From assembly GCA_012838795.1 (NCBI GenBank), contig DUOO01000062.1, positions 1-33,325 on the forward strand: a stretch of 33,325 bases of DNA. The letters run 5' to 3'. Below are positions 24,056 to 33,313 of the stretch, piece by piece. A program made the translations under genes and the position numbers. The notes below the pieces were generated by a model. That model was not told where the DNA came from. It saw only the letters and a list, made by a program, of their open reading frames with translations, and did no database searches. The DNA is from Clostridiaceae bacterium (lineage in GTDB: Bacteria > Bacillota > Clostridia > Saccharofermentanales > DTU023). Position 1 is the stretch's first letter. Every line of letters begins with the position of its first letter.

Positions 24056-25618
24056 ATGACAGAAATCAAACAAAGACCGGTTGCTCTTTTTGTTTTAGAC
24101 GGTATCGGAATTAATGAAAACATCGAGAATAATGCCGTATATACGGCGAAAACCCCTAATTTGGACAAATATAAGGCTGAATGGCCCAATACAAGCATTA
24201 AAACCTCCGGTCAAGATGTGGGCTTGCCGGACGGTCAAATGGGCAATTCGGAAGTAGGTCATATGAATATCGGAGCAGGACGTGTTGTCTATCAAGATTT
24301 AAGCAGGATCAGCAGAGCAATTGACGATAAAAGCTTTTTTCAAAATCAGGCTTTGATTAATGCAATGGAACGTGCTAAGCAAAATCAGTCGGCTCTGCAT
24401 TTTTTAGGTCTGTTATCCGATGGCGGAGTTCACAGTCACCAAAAACATTTATATGCTTTATTACAAATGGCAAAAGATCATGGTTTGGACAATGTATATA
24501 TTCATTGTTTTTATGATGGTCGTGATGTTCCGACTACAGCCGGAGTAGGTTATACGGAGGAATTATCAGAAAAAATCTCTGAAATCGGTATTGGAGAAAT
24601 TGCCTCAGTCAGCGGTCGTTACTATGCGATGGATCGTGATAACCGTTGGGAACGTGTTGTACAAGCTTATGATGCAATTACCAGTTGTGCAGCAAAAACC
24701 GGTACCGACCCGGTTCAGGTATTAAAAGATTCTTATGCTGCAGGTGTAACCGATGAATTTATAATCCCGACTACAATTGTTAATCAAGCAGGTGAGCCGG
24801 TAGGGCCGATTCAAAATAATGACAGTGTTATTTTCTATAATTTCCGGCCGGATCGGGCACGTGAATTAACCAGAGCTTTGAAGGAACCGGGTTTTGCTGA
24901 ATTTGATTTAAAAACCGGGCATTTGGATCTGTACTATGTAACTATGACCGAATACCATAAAGATTTTTATGATTTCCCTCAATTTGAAATTGCTTATGGA
25001 CCTGAAGTATTGAAGAATACTTTTGGCGAGTATATATCGGGTTTAGGTTTTACCCAATTACGTATTGCGGAAACCGAGAAATATCCTCATGTTACTTTCT
25101 TCTTTAATGGCGGTATTGAAAAAGAATATCCCGGAGAGGACAGAGCTTTACTGCCTTCACCCAAAGTTGCAACATATGATTTGAAGCCTGAAATGAGTGC
25201 ATATGATATTACTGAAGAATTATTAAAACGTCTGGATTCAAATAAATATGATGCAATTATCTGTAACTATGCAAATGGTGATATGGTAGGTCATACGGGC
25301 GTGTTTGAAGCTGCAGTGGCCGCAGTTGAAGCGGTTGATAGTTGTGTCGGACAAGTAGTTGAAAAAATCTTGGCAATGGGAGGCATAGCTTTATTGACTG
25401 CCGACCATGGAAATTGTGAACAGATGGTTGATCCCGTCACTAAAGAAATTTTCACAGCTCATACGACATTTCCGGTGTCCTTAACCATTGTCGGCAAAGA
25501 AGACATTGAATTAAAAGCCGGAGGCCGCTTGGCGGATCTTGCACCGACCATGTTGGATTTGATGGGACTTGAACAGCCCGTTGAAATGACCGGTGAAAGT
25601 CTAATTGTCAGAAAATGA
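24056..25618 (+). CDS. gpmI: 2,3-bisphosphoglycerate-independent phosphoglycerate mutase
   Basis: A 520-residue metal-dependent mutase converting 3-phosphoglycerate to 2-phosphoglycerate in glycolysis. Alkaline-phosphatase-type metal motifs are present: FVLDGIGIN (D15), the phospho-serine loop MGNSEVGHMNIGAGR (S65), and ADHGNCEQM near the C-terminus with HTTFPV. The phosphotransferase insert has DGRDVPTTAG, SGRYYAMDRDNRWERV and FRPDRARELTRAL. Length matches the family. AAGGAG lies 8 bases before the ATG. It follows the pgk-tpi fusion, and expression is probably coupled to it by partial read-through of the intervening hairpin. Confidence 0.97.
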   Translation: MTEIKQRPVALFVLDGIGINENIENNAVYTAKTPNLDKYKAEWPNTSIKTSGQDVGLPDGQMGNSEVGHMNIGAGRVVYQDLSRISRAIDDKSFFQNQALINAMERAKQNQSALHFLGLLSDGGVHSHQKHLYALLQMAKDHGLDNVYIHCFYDGRDVPTTAGVGYTEELSEKISEIGIGEIASVSGRYYAMDRDNRWERVVQAYDAITSCAAKTGTDPVQVLKDSYAAGVTDEFIIPTTIVNQAGEPVGPIQNNDSVIFYNFRPDRARELTRALKEPGFAEFDLKTGHLDLYYVTMTEYHKDFYDFPQFEIAYGPEVLKNTFGEYISGLGFTQLRIAETEKYPHVTFFFNGGIEKEYPGEDRALLPSPKVATYDLKPEMSAYDITEELLKRLDSNKYDAIICNYANGDMVGHTGVFEAAVAAVEAVDSCVGQVVEKILAMGGIALLTADHGNCEQMVDPVTKEIFTAHTTFPVSLTIVGKEDIELKAGGRLADLAPTMLDLMGLEQPVEMTGESLIVRK

Positions 25619-25663
25619 ATTGAAAAAATACAGCTGATTGTCAGTTAAGCCGGAATACTTGGA

Positions 25664-25713
25664 ATTGAAAATATTCATTTTTCAATAATAAAATATTATA
25701 AATATGCTATAAT
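25664..25713 (+). promoter_or_regulatory. Promoter with upstream inverted repeat for the PFOR gene
   Basis: An extended -10 element TGC-TATAAT (25705-25713) lies about 60 bases upstream of nifJ. The -35 region is weak. It is overlapped by a dyad, ATTGAAAA (25664-25671) and TTTTCAAT (25679-25686), with perfect 8-base arms 7 bases apart. The dyad is a candidate regulator site; it does not match the Rex or Fnr consensus I know. Confidence 0.5.
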
Positions 25714-25772
25714 ACAATGTGTATAAAAAAAATTAATATTAGTTATAATTTTTAGTCAAAAGGAGAGAACTT

Positions 25773-28700
25773 ATGACAAAAGACAAACAATTTATGACGA
25801 TGGACGGTAACATGGCTGCTGCATATACATCATATGCATTTTCTGAGGTTGCCGGGATTTTTCCGATTACTCCGTCGTCACCCATGGCTGACTATGTTGA
25901 TAAATGGGCTCAAGAGGGACGTAAAAACATTTTCGGACAGACAGTGGACGTTATAGAAATGCAATCCGAAGCAGGAGCTGCGGGTTTCGTACATGGTTCA
26001 TTGGCAACAGGTGCATTGACAACCACTTATACAGCATCTCAAGGTCTGTTGTTGATGATACCAAATATGTATAAAATAGCCGGCGAGCTATTACCTTGTG
26101 TATTTCATGTTTCTGCCAGAGCACTTGCAGGACAAGCTCTTTCGATATTCGGTGATCAATCCGACGTAATGGCATGTCGTCAAACCGGATTTGCGATGCT
26201 GGCATCATCCAGTGTTCAGGAAGCACATGAAGTAGCGGCAATTGCTCATCTAGCTACAATTAAAGGGCGTGTACCTTTCCTGCATTTCTTCGACGGTTTC
26301 AGAACATCACATGAAATTCAAAAAATAGAAGTTCTAAATTATGATGATTTAGCTGAATTAGTTGATAAAGATGCACTGGAAGCTTTCCGCAATCGCAGTC
26401 TGAGCCCGAATGATCCTGTAATTCGCGGTACGGCTCAAAATCCGGACATAAACTTCCAAGCTCGTGAAGCTTCCAACATATATTACCAAAACTTATTACC
26501 GATAGTAGAAGAATATATGAAAGAAATCAGCGAATTAACCGGTCGCGAGTATAAACCGTTCAAGTATTACGGTGCGGAAGATGCTGAAGAAATCATCATT
26601 TGTATGGGTTCCGTATTTGAAACTGTTTGTGAAACAGTGGATTATCTCAATGCTCGCGGTCGCAAAGTCGGGGTAATACATGTTTACTTATATCGTCCGT
26701 TCTCAATAGATCGTCTGCTTGAAGCAGTTCCGAAATCAGTTAAAAAAATCGGTGTTTTGGATCGGACCAAAGAGCCGGGTGCTGAAGGCGAACCTTTGTA
26801 TCTTGATGTTGTTGCAGCATATAAAGGCGCAGAAAATGCACCGATTATTGTCGGCGGTCGTTACGGTTTAGGTTCTAAAGATACAACACCGGATCAAATT
26901 GCTGCAGTATTTACGAATTTAAGTAATGCTTCACCGCTGCACGGTTTCACAATAGGTATTAACGATGATGTAACGCATTTTTCCTTGCCGCTCGGTGACA
27001 GTATTGATGTTGCCAAAGAAGGAACATTTGCTGCACGTTTCTGGGGTTTGGGTTCAGACGGTACCGTAGGTGCTAATAAAAACTCAATTAAAATCATCGG
27101 CGATCATACAGATATGTATGCTCAAGCATACTTCAGCTATGATTCGAAAAAGTCAGGCGGCATTACGATCTCCGACCTGCGTTTCGGCAGTGAGCCGATC
27201 CGTGCACCATATTTGGTTGATAAGGCTGATTTCATTGCCTGTCATAATCAAGCTTATGTTAACACTTATGATATGCTTACACCGCTGAAACCGGGAGGAT
27301 CTTTCCTCTTGAATACACAATGGGATCAAGCTGCTTTGGAAGAACATCTGCCGGGTAAAATGAAACGTTTCATTGCCGAAAACGATATTAATTTCTACAC
27401 AATCAATGCGATTGATTTAGGTGTTGAAATCGGTTTGGGCACCAGAGTCAATACAATCTGCCAGGCTGCATTCTTCAAAATTACTGAAGTTATTCCGGTA
27501 GAAGATTCTGTTAAATACATGAAAGAAATGATCGTTAAATCCTACGGCTCAAAAGGTGAAGAAGTCGTTAACATGAACTATGCTGCCGTTGATGCAGGTA
27601 TCGAGCATGTTAAGAAAGTAGATGTTCCGGCAGAATGGGTTAATGCTCCGGATGAAGTCTTACCGGTTCGTGAAGCCCCGGATTTCGTGAAGAACATTGC
27701 TGATGTAATGAATCGTCAAGAAGGAGATTCACTGCCTGTTTCAGCATTTATGGATTATGTTGACGGGCATATTCCGCTGGGTACTACCAAGTATGAAAAA
27801 CGTGGCATTGCAGTTAATATTCCAAACTGGATCCCGGAAAAATGTATTCAATGTAATCAATGCTCATTTGTATGTCCGCATGCTGTCATTCGTCCCGTTT
27901 TGTTGAATGATGAAGAAGCATCAGCAGCACCGGAAGGATTCATTACAATCGGCGGTTCTAAACCGTATGATGAATTCCAATACAAAATCCAAGTTTCAGT
28001 TTTAGACTGTACAGGCTGCGGAGTCTGTGCTGTTCAATGTCCTGCTAAAGCTCTGGAAATGGAACCGATTGGTGATCATATGAACGAGATTGAGAATTGG
28101 GAATATGCAGAAACCGTATCGCATAAAGCAAATCCGATGAAGAAAACGACAGTTAAAGGTTCACAGTTTGAAAAACCGTTATTTGAGTTCTCCGGAGCTT
28201 GTGCAGGTTGTGGCGAAACACCTTATATTAAACTTTTAACTCAATTGTTCGGTGATAGAATGCAAATCTCCAATGCAACAGGTTGCAGTTCAATTTGGGG
28301 TGCTTCTTCACCTTCGGCACCATATACCAAGAATAAAGACGGATTCGGACCGGCATGGGCTAATTCATTGTTTGAAGATGCGGCAGAACATGGATTGGGC
28401 ATGCACATGGGTGCAAAACAAATCCGTAAGCGTGCTACGAAAAAAGTTGAAGATCTGATGGCTCTTAATGCTTGTGAAAACATAAATGCTGCTGCACAAG
28501 CCTGGCTGGACAGTTATGAAGACGGAGAGGCTACACGTAAGACAACTGCAGATTTGATAGCTGCTTTAGAAAGTTATACCGGAGATAATGCTGAGGCAAA
28601 AGCTTTAGTCGCCGGAATTCTTGAATTAAAAGATTACTTGATGAAACGTTCATCCTGGATTATCGGTGGTGACGGCTGGGCATACGATATCGGTTTTGGC

Positions 28701-29321
28701 GGCTTGGATCATGTTTTGGCATCAGGCGAAGATATCAATATCTTTGTTCTCGATACCGAAGTATATTCCAATACCGGCGGTCAAGCTTCGAAATCAACTC
28801 CGTTAGGCGCAATTGCCGAATTTGCTGCCGGCGGTAAACCGATTAAGAAGAAAGATCTCGGCATGATCGCGACAACATATGGTTATGTTTATGTCGGCCA
28901 AATTGCCATGGGAGCAAATCAAACTCATGCTTTAAGAACGATTGCCGAAGCTGAAGCATATAACGGTCCTTCAATTATCATCGCATATGCTCCGTGCATC
29001 TCACACGGTATCAGAGGCGGTTTAACCTTGTCACAAACCAGAATGAAAGATGCGGTCGAAACCGGCTACTGGCATCTTTGGAACTATGATCCGAGAAAAG
29101 CTGAAAAAGGTGAAAATCCGTTTACGCTTACATCTAAGCCGCCTAAACGTGATTATCATGAGTTTATTACCAGAGAAGTACGTTATACTGCTCTGAACAG
29201 GAAATACGAGAAAGAACAAGTTGAAGAAATTTTCGAAAAAGCAGCCAAGGCTGCCGAGGAACGCTATCAAGTATATATACGGATGGCAGAAGCGGAATTC
29301 AGCAAAGCAGATGCCGAATAA
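25773..29321 (+). CDS. nifJ: Pyruvate:ferredoxin (flavodoxin) oxidoreductase, single-chain
   Basis: A 1182-residue homodimeric iron-sulfur enzyme oxidising pyruvate to acetyl-CoA and CO2 and reducing ferredoxin or flavodoxin, a mark of anaerobic metabolism. Domain order is standard. The N-terminal pyrimidine-binding domain starts GNMAAAYTSYAFSEVAGIFP. The CoA and gamma domains follow. A two-cluster ferredoxin domain has CIQCNQCSFVCP (from C691) and CTGCGVCAVQCP (from C746). The C-terminal diphosphate domain has the proximal-cluster motif CAGCGE (C810) and GGDGWAYDIGFGG (from 965) with NTGGQASKSTP. AAAGGAGAG precedes the ATG. It follows lower-glycolysis genes, so the region forms a glycolysis-to-acetyl-CoA block. 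Confidence 0.98.
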   Translation: MTKDKQFMTMDGNMAAAYTSYAFSEVAGIFPITPSSPMADYVDKWAQEGRKNIFGQTVDVIEMQSEAGAAGFVHGSLATGALTTTYTASQGLLLMIPNMYKIAGELLPCVFHVSARALAGQALSIFGDQSDVMACRQTGFAMLASSSVQEAHEVAAIAHLATIKGRVPFLHFFDGFRTSHEIQKIEVLNYDDLAELVDKDALEAFRNRSLSPNDPVIRGTAQNPDINFQAREASNIYYQNLLPIVEEYMKEISELTGREYKPFKYYGAEDAEEIIICMGSVFETVCETVDYLNARGRKVGVIHVYLYRPFSIDRLLEAVPKSVKKIGVLDRTKEPGAEGEPLYLDVVAAYKGAENAPIIVGGRYGLGSKDTTPDQIAAVFTNLSNASPLHGFTIGINDDVTHFSLPLGDSIDVAKEGTFAARFWGLGSDGTVGANKNSIKIIGDHTDMYAQAYFSYDSKKSGGITISDLRFGSEPIRAPYLVDKADFIACHNQAYVNTYDMLTPLKPGGSFLLNTQWDQAALEEHLPGKMKRFIAENDINFYTINAIDLGVEIGLGTRVNTICQAAFFKITEVIPVEDSVKYMKEMIVKSYGSKGEEVVNMNYAAVDAGIEHVKKVDVPAEWVNAPDEVLPVREAPDFVKNIADVMNRQEGDSLPVSAFMDYVDGHIPLGTTKYEKRGIAVNIPNWIPEKCIQCNQCSFVCPHAVIRPVLLNDEEASAAPEGFITIGGSKPYDEFQYKIQVSVLDCTGCGVCAVQCPAKALEMEPIGDHMNEIENWEYAETVSHKANPMKKTTVKGSQFEKPLFEFSGACAGCGETPYIKLLTQLFGDRMQISNATGCSSIWGASSPSAPYTKNKDGFGPAWANSLFEDAAEHGLGMHMGAKQIRKRATKKVEDLMALNACENINAAAQAWLDSYEDGEATRKTTADLIAALESYTGDNAEAKALVAGILELKDYLMKRSSWIIGGDGWAYDIGFGGLDHVLASGEDINIFVLDTEVYSNTGGQASKSTPLGAIAEFAAGGKPIKKKDLGMIATTYGYVYVGQIAMGANQTHALRTIAEAEAYNGPSIIIAYAPCISHGIRGGLTLSQTRMKDAVETGYWHLWNYDPRKAEKGENPFTLTSKPPKRDYHEFITREVRYTALNRKYEKEQVEEIFEKAAKAAEERYQVYIRMAEAEFSKADAE

Positions 29322-29430
29322 TTATTACTTAAGATTGTGCTGAATAATAGAATATTAAAGATGATCTCAGAAAAATAATAATTAATGCAGAAACATTACT
29401 GCAAAGGCAAATAATAAATATGTTATAATA

Positions 29431-29468
29431 AATCCCCGTAGCAAAATGAAGTTACGGGGATTTTTTCT
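29431..29468 (+). terminator. Rho-independent terminator after nifJ
   Basis: A perfect 10-bp stem AATCCCCGTA (29431-29440) and TACGGGGATT (29453-29462) is followed by a T-run to 29466. This is a strong terminator. Confidence 0.95.
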
Positions 29469-29561
29469 GAACAAACGGCTAAGACAAATTCAGATTTAAA
29501 GAACATATGAATTCAATAGATGAGCAGTTAGATTTTGTTATTTAAAGAAAGGGAAGATTAA

Positions 29562-30572
29562 ATGCAGGTAAGTTTCAACAGTACATTGCATCTGTCAGAT
29601 ACCTTGGTGCCTGATTTATTCATCACAGAATATATTAATAAATTAAGCGGAAATGCAATACGCTGTTATTTGACCTTGCTTTTAACTTTTCAACATGGCA
29701 ATCGCAAGGCTTCCCCGGCAGACATTGCACAAAGGCTTGGTGTGAGTGTGAATAAAGCGGAACAGGCATTGACTGAATTACAACAAGTTCAGCTGATCGT
29801 TATTCAGAGCGGTATAATAGAATTGGTCGATCTGAAAGCTAAAGAAATTAAACGCAGTTTGCTGCGCAGTCCGCCTGATGAGAATGTTTCGGAAACGGAT
29901 CTTTCACGGAGAGAAGCTATTGTACAGCAAATTAATGATACATTCTTTCAAGGAGTGATGTCTCTGGGATTTTATACTGTGATCGATGAATGGTTCAGTC
30001 AATATCAATTTGAACCTGAAGTTGTTTACGCCATTTTTGCTGAGGCAAGCTCCAAACAAATGTTGAAAAATCCGGGTTATGTATCAGGGATTGCCCAAAA
30101 TTGGGGTAAGTCCGGTGTCAAAACTTATAGTCAGCTAAATCAATATTATAAAAAATTTGAAGAAAGACAGATTTTGATCCAAAAAATTCGAAAAAAATTG
30201 AAGATCAAAGGTTTTTTAACAGAATATCAGGAAGAGTTTGTTGACAGGTGGACCAAAGAATACGGTTATAATTTTGAAATCATTGATTTGGCGATGGCCC
30301 AAACCGTCAATGTCGGATCACCAAGCTTTAAGTATATAGATACCATTCTCACTGCTTGGCATAAAAAAGGATTAAAGACAGCAGAAGCTATTGAAGCGGA
30401 TCAAAAGGCACATCGTGAACAATCAATCAGTGCAAGGAAAGTTACAAGTTCGCCAAAAACAAGACGCAGACTTAAGACAAGAGAACAGGCTGAGCAAGAT
30501 ATTCCGGAAGAAGAATTATATCGCTTAGACCTGATTCAACGTTATTCTGAAGCCGGAGAAGATAAAGAATGA
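29562..30572 (+). CDS. DnaD-domain primosomal/replication initiation protein
   Basis: A 336-residue DnaD/DnaB-like protein acting in helicase loading at replication origins or restart sites of Bacillota. The N-terminal part (about 1-85) looks like a winged helix (SPADIAQRLGVSVNKAEQAL). Two DnaD-type helical domains follow (about 120-195 and 200-275). The second carries the family signature in FKYIDTILTAWHKKGLKT, the YxxxIxxxW pattern. A basic C-terminus follows (KVTSSPKTRRRLKTRE). Its stop overlaps the start of the DnaC/DnaI-like gene by four bases (ATGA), supporting joint function in helicase loading. The ribosome binding site is AAAGGGAAG. Confidence 0.9.
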   Translation: MQVSFNSTLHLSDTLVPDLFITEYINKLSGNAIRCYLTLLLTFQHGNRKASPADIAQRLGVSVNKAEQALTELQQVQLIVIQSGIIELVDLKAKEIKRSLLRSPPDENVSETDLSRREAIVQQINDTFFQGVMSLGFYTVIDEWFSQYQFEPEVVYAIFAEASSKQMLKNPGYVSGIAQNWGKSGVKTYSQLNQYYKKFEERQILIQKIRKKLKIKGFLTEYQEEFVDRWTKEYGYNFEIIDLAMAQTVNVGSPSFKYIDTILTAWHKKGLKTAEAIEADQKAHREQSISARKVTSSPKTRRRLKTREQAEQDIPEEELYRLDLIQRYSEAGEDKE

Positions 30573-31600
30573 TGCGGAATATTGATCAACAAACTAAAAA
30601 ACGTTTGAATCGTTATTATGAATTATTAAGACAAAAAGCAGAACGTATCCGCGATCAGAAGGTGAATTCAATTCATCAAGCTTACCCTGAAATAAAGGAA
30701 TTGGAAAACAAGAGAATTCAGGCGGGAATAGCTCAAGTCAGAAATAAAATCAGCGGATTTGTCGGGCAAAACACTTTGGATTTGGCTGAGGTTGACCAAG
30801 AGTTAAAATCTGTTTTAATTGCGAAAAATATTCCATTGGATTATTCAGAGCCTGACTATAATTGCGATATTTGTCGAGATAGCGGTTGGATTGCTGACGG
30901 GTATTGCTCCTGTGTCGATCGAGTATTAATTGAAATAAATCAACAGACTAATTTGTATTTGCCGGCTTCTGATCAAACATTTGCAAATTTTGATTTAAAT
31001 CTTTTTTCTAACCGGAAAAATCCGGTATTTTTTCAAGGACAACTTTCACCCAGAGAAGCTATGCGCGGTTTGCGGACTATCGCCAAAAGATATGCAGAGA
31101 ACTTTCGTGATAATCCGGAAAATTTATATATGTTCGGTACAACCGGCACCGGCAAGACTTTTCTAATGTCTTGTATTGCCAATGAATTGAGTAACCTGGG
31201 TGTTAATCTGGTTTTTATTAAAGCTGTTAAACTATTTGAATTAATGGCTCAACGCAGAACATTGCTCAACAGTTACAGTCCTGATCCGGAAGAGCAGGAT
31301 TTCATTAACAGGACCTTTGAATTAATCAATAATACTGAATTACTTTGTATTGATGATATCGGCCTCGAGGCAAAGGGATTGCTTAATACCTATTCTGATT
31401 TGATTGTTCTGCTGGATGATCGTTATAATGCCAAATTGCCGGTAATTATGACCGGCAATTTAAAACCGTCGGAACTTGGCGAAGACTATGATGAAAGAAT
31501 TCAGAGCAGAATTACCGGAAATTTTCAACTGTTAATGTTTGAAGGCCCTGATGTTAGAACTCAGACTGCCAAAGGGAGAATAGAACAAGATGCGGATTAG
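30569..31600 (+). CDS. DnaC/DnaI-like AAA+ ATPase (helicase loader)
   Basis: A 343-residue ATPase of the DnaC/IstB/DnaI group. An N-terminal coiled region (about 10-85) leads to a four-cysteine, zinc-type knuckle, C99-x2-C102 and C113-x-C115. The AAA+ domain has Walker A FGTTGTGKTF (190-197), Walker B LLCIDDIGLE, sensor 1 VIMTGNL and an arginine motif in DERIQSRITG. It probably loads the replicative helicase onto DNA together with the DnaD protein encoded just upstream. An IstB transposition helper is less likely because no istA is nearby and the cysteine knuckle fits helicase loaders. Two ATGs stand in tandem at 30569 and 30572. Confidence 0.92.
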   Translation: MMRNIDQQTKKRLNRYYELLRQKAERIRDQKVNSIHQAYPEIKELENKRIQAGIAQVRNKISGFVGQNTLDLAEVDQELKSVLIAKNIPLDYSEPDYNCDICRDSGWIADGYCSCVDRVLIEINQQTNLYLPASDQTFANFDLNLFSNRKNPVFFQGQLSPREAMRGLRTIAKRYAENFRDNPENLYMFGTTGTGKTFLMSCIANELSNLGVNLVFIKAVKLFELMAQRRTLLNSYSPDPEEQDFINRTFELINNTELLCIDDIGLEAKGLLNTYSDLIVLLDDRYNAKLPVIMTGNLKPSELGEDYDERIQSRITGNFQLLMFEGPDVRTQTAKGRIEQDAD

Positions 31601-31985
31601 AACAGGCATAGATATCCTGGATTTGCGAAGATTCAACAAGTCTCTTGAACGCAGGGGAGAAAAATTTCTTTTAACTTTTTTAGTGGAAGAAGAAATTAAA
31701 AATGCGCAGAATAAACCGGAGAGTTTAGCAGGTTTTTTCGCTGCTAAAGAAGCCGTTGCCAAAGCCATCGGCAGTGGTATCTGGCAGGCAGATGTAAAGT
31801 GGCATGATATTTTTATCTCGAATGATGAATTAGGTAAGCCGCAGGTTGATTTGAGCGGTGAAGCTTTGAAAAGATATGATAAAATGAGCGGGACAGATAT
31901 AGATATCAGTATCAGTCATGAAAAAAATTATGTTGTTGCAGTTTGTGTTATATTGACTGATTCGAAAAAAAATAATTATGAGTAA
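31590..31985 (+). CDS. acpS: Holo-[acyl-carrier-protein] synthase
   Basis: A 131-residue phosphopantetheinyl transferase that transfers 4'-phosphopantetheine from CoA to acyl carrier protein, activating it for fatty acid synthesis. Mg-binding residues are D8 in RTGIDILDLRRF and E54 in GFFAAKEAVAKAIG; the later GKPQVDLSG and DIDISISHEKNYVVAV are typical. Length is normal for AcpS. The gene overlaps the upstream ATPase gene by 11 bases and the downstream gene by 8, so all are in one operon. Confidence 0.95.
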   Translation: MRIRTGIDILDLRRFNKSLERRGEKFLLTFLVEEEIKNAQNKPESLAGFFAAKEAVAKAIGSGIWQADVKWHDIFISNDELGKPQVDLSGEALKRYDKMSGTDIDISISHEKNYVVAVCVILTDSKKNNYE

Positions 31986-33099
31986 AAAAGTAAAGAAAAC
32001 TGATAAAAAGAAAAATAAAAATATTGCAGCAGAGTTAGCAGATCGCAAGCTGGAAATTGTTAAGCAGGAGATCTATATTGATAAAATCAAACCTCGACGT
32101 TTTCCTCGTTGGTTAATTCCAATGGTTTTAGTGGCAGCATTGTCTTTAGCATTAATTTTATTTGTACCGAAACTATTTACCAAATATCAGATGGAAAAAA
32201 CAGAGAGAAACAATTCCGAACAAGTTGAAATTGATCCTTTTCTTCAAGGAGCTAATGCAGTATTAAGTCAAAGAAGTGTAGCAGTTCGGGAAGAACCGAA
32301 TCGTCAAAGTCTTCGTATTACTTCCGGTATTTATAATGAACCTGTTAAAATTTTAGACCCGAAAACCAATAACGGATATTATCTGATTGAGTTGACTGAT
32401 GGAGTACAGGGTTATGTTTTGGCAGATGAATTGACCCTTAACCTGAATTCGTATAAAGCTGAATCAGCAAAATATAAAGTATTGTTGATTAATCGCGAAA
32501 AAGCAATCGTTTCCGATACAATCGGCGGCAATGTAATTGCATTGGCTCCCATGGGCTGTGTACTATATGCGGATTATGTGACGGAACAAGTAGTGCGTGT
32601 GATTCTTCCAAGTGGGGATATCGGATGGATGAGCAGAGAAAATTTAGTAGTGCTTGATCTGAATGAAGCAATTCCCGAACCGGAAAAAAAGCAAGCGGAT
32701 ATCTTTTGTTCCAGTGCATTGATTTTTATTAATGTAGCATATGTACCCGGCGGAATGGATATGAGCGGGATTGATTTACCTTCGATAATATACCTTGCCG
32801 GGAAAACGAACGGTTTGAATATTCCGAGAATAATGGAAAAACAAGCTAACTGCGGTACTCAGATTTCTTTTGAAAGAGATAAATATGGTATGCCGAATAT
32901 AGATGCTTTGAAAGCAGGGGATATTCTATTCTTTTCATTAGATAAAAATCCTGCGAAATTGACTTCGTCTGCGATATATTTAGCAGACGGAAATATTCTA
33001 TATGCTTCAGGAAATCAAGGTTCAATTCAAATAATCAGCCTGCCGGCAAACGAAAAACTTGCTGAATCTTTAGTTGTTATAAGGCGATTGTTTGATTGA
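31978..33099 (+). CDS. Membrane-anchored SH3 protein with an inactive-looking NlpC/P60 domain
   Basis: A 373-residue protein with a basic cytoplasmic N-terminus (1-45) and one membrane helix (about 46-65, LIPMVLVAALSLALILFVP). Two SH3-like segments follow (about 95-155, VAVREEPNRQSLRITSGIY; and about 165-225). The C-terminal domain (about 240-373) is NlpC/P60-like. Aligned by eye with the active enzyme at 15711, DCSGL becomes D266-LPSI and HSGMYIGGGQFVHA becomes SSAIYLADGNILYA. The catalytic Cys and both His are thus replaced by L267, S330 and Y342, while scaffold such as ALKAGDILFFS is kept. It probably binds wall material or regulates a hydrolase; this is inference. It is the last gene of the dnaD-acpS operon. 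Confidence 0.85.
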   Translation: MSKKVKKTDKKKNKNIAAELADRKLEIVKQEIYIDKIKPRRFPRWLIPMVLVAALSLALILFVPKLFTKYQMEKTERNNSEQVEIDPFLQGANAVLSQRSVAVREEPNRQSLRITSGIYNEPVKILDPKTNNGYYLIELTDGVQGYVLADELTLNLNSYKAESAKYKVLLINREKAIVSDTIGGNVIALAPMGCVLYADYVTEQVVRVILPSGDIGWMSRENLVVLDLNEAIPEPEKKQADIFCSSALIFINVAYVPGGMDMSGIDLPSIIYLAGKTNGLNIPRIMEKQANCGTQISFERDKYGMPNIDALKAGDILFFSLDKNPAKLTSSAIYLADGNILYASGNQGSIQIISLPANEKLAESLVVIRRLFD

Positions 33100-33175
33100 A
33101 AAACAGAATAATTGGAGAGAAAAGCTGAAGAGAAAATATATTCATAATAATTCTTCTGATTATTATAAAAAGAGT

Positions 33176-33204
33176 TTGACAACTTGAAGATTCATTGATA
33201 TTAT
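33176..33204 (+). promoter_or_regulatory. tRNA operon promoter
   Basis: A perfect -35 box TTGACA (33176-33181), 17 bp of spacer and a -10 box TATTAT (33199-33204) lie 28 bases before the first tRNA. Confidence 0.85.
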
Positions 33205-33232
33205 CATTAAGCGTTTAAAATAGCGTATGCAC

Positions 33233-33309
33233 GGCGGCGTAGCTCAGCTGGCCAGAGCATTCGGTTCATACCCGGACGGTCGTAAGTTCAAATCTTACCG
33301 CCGCTACCA
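33233..33309 (+). tRNA. tRNA-Met (CAT), elongator type
   Basis: The full cloverleaf can be drawn: acceptor GGCGGCG/CGCCGCT, D stem GCTC/GAGC, anticodon stem TTCGG/CCGGA with anticodon CAT at 33267-33269, T stem GTAAG/CTTAC with loop TTCAAAT, and an encoded CCA end. The paired first acceptor position and close match to known elongator sequences argue against the initiator. Ile-CAT (lysidine type) is less likely. Confidence 0.95.
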
Positions 33310-33313
33310 AGAT

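Noticed and set aside
30569-31600. IstB transposition helper of an IS21-type element
   Set aside because: There is no istA, no IS ends, and the gene is embedded with four-base overlap in a DnaD-AcpS operon, which fits a helicase loader.
33233-33309. Initiator tRNA-fMet or tRNA-Ile(CAT)
   Set aside because: The first acceptor position is paired (G-U) and the anticodon stem lacks the three G-C pairs of initiators. The sequence matches elongator Met far better than Ile-CAT.
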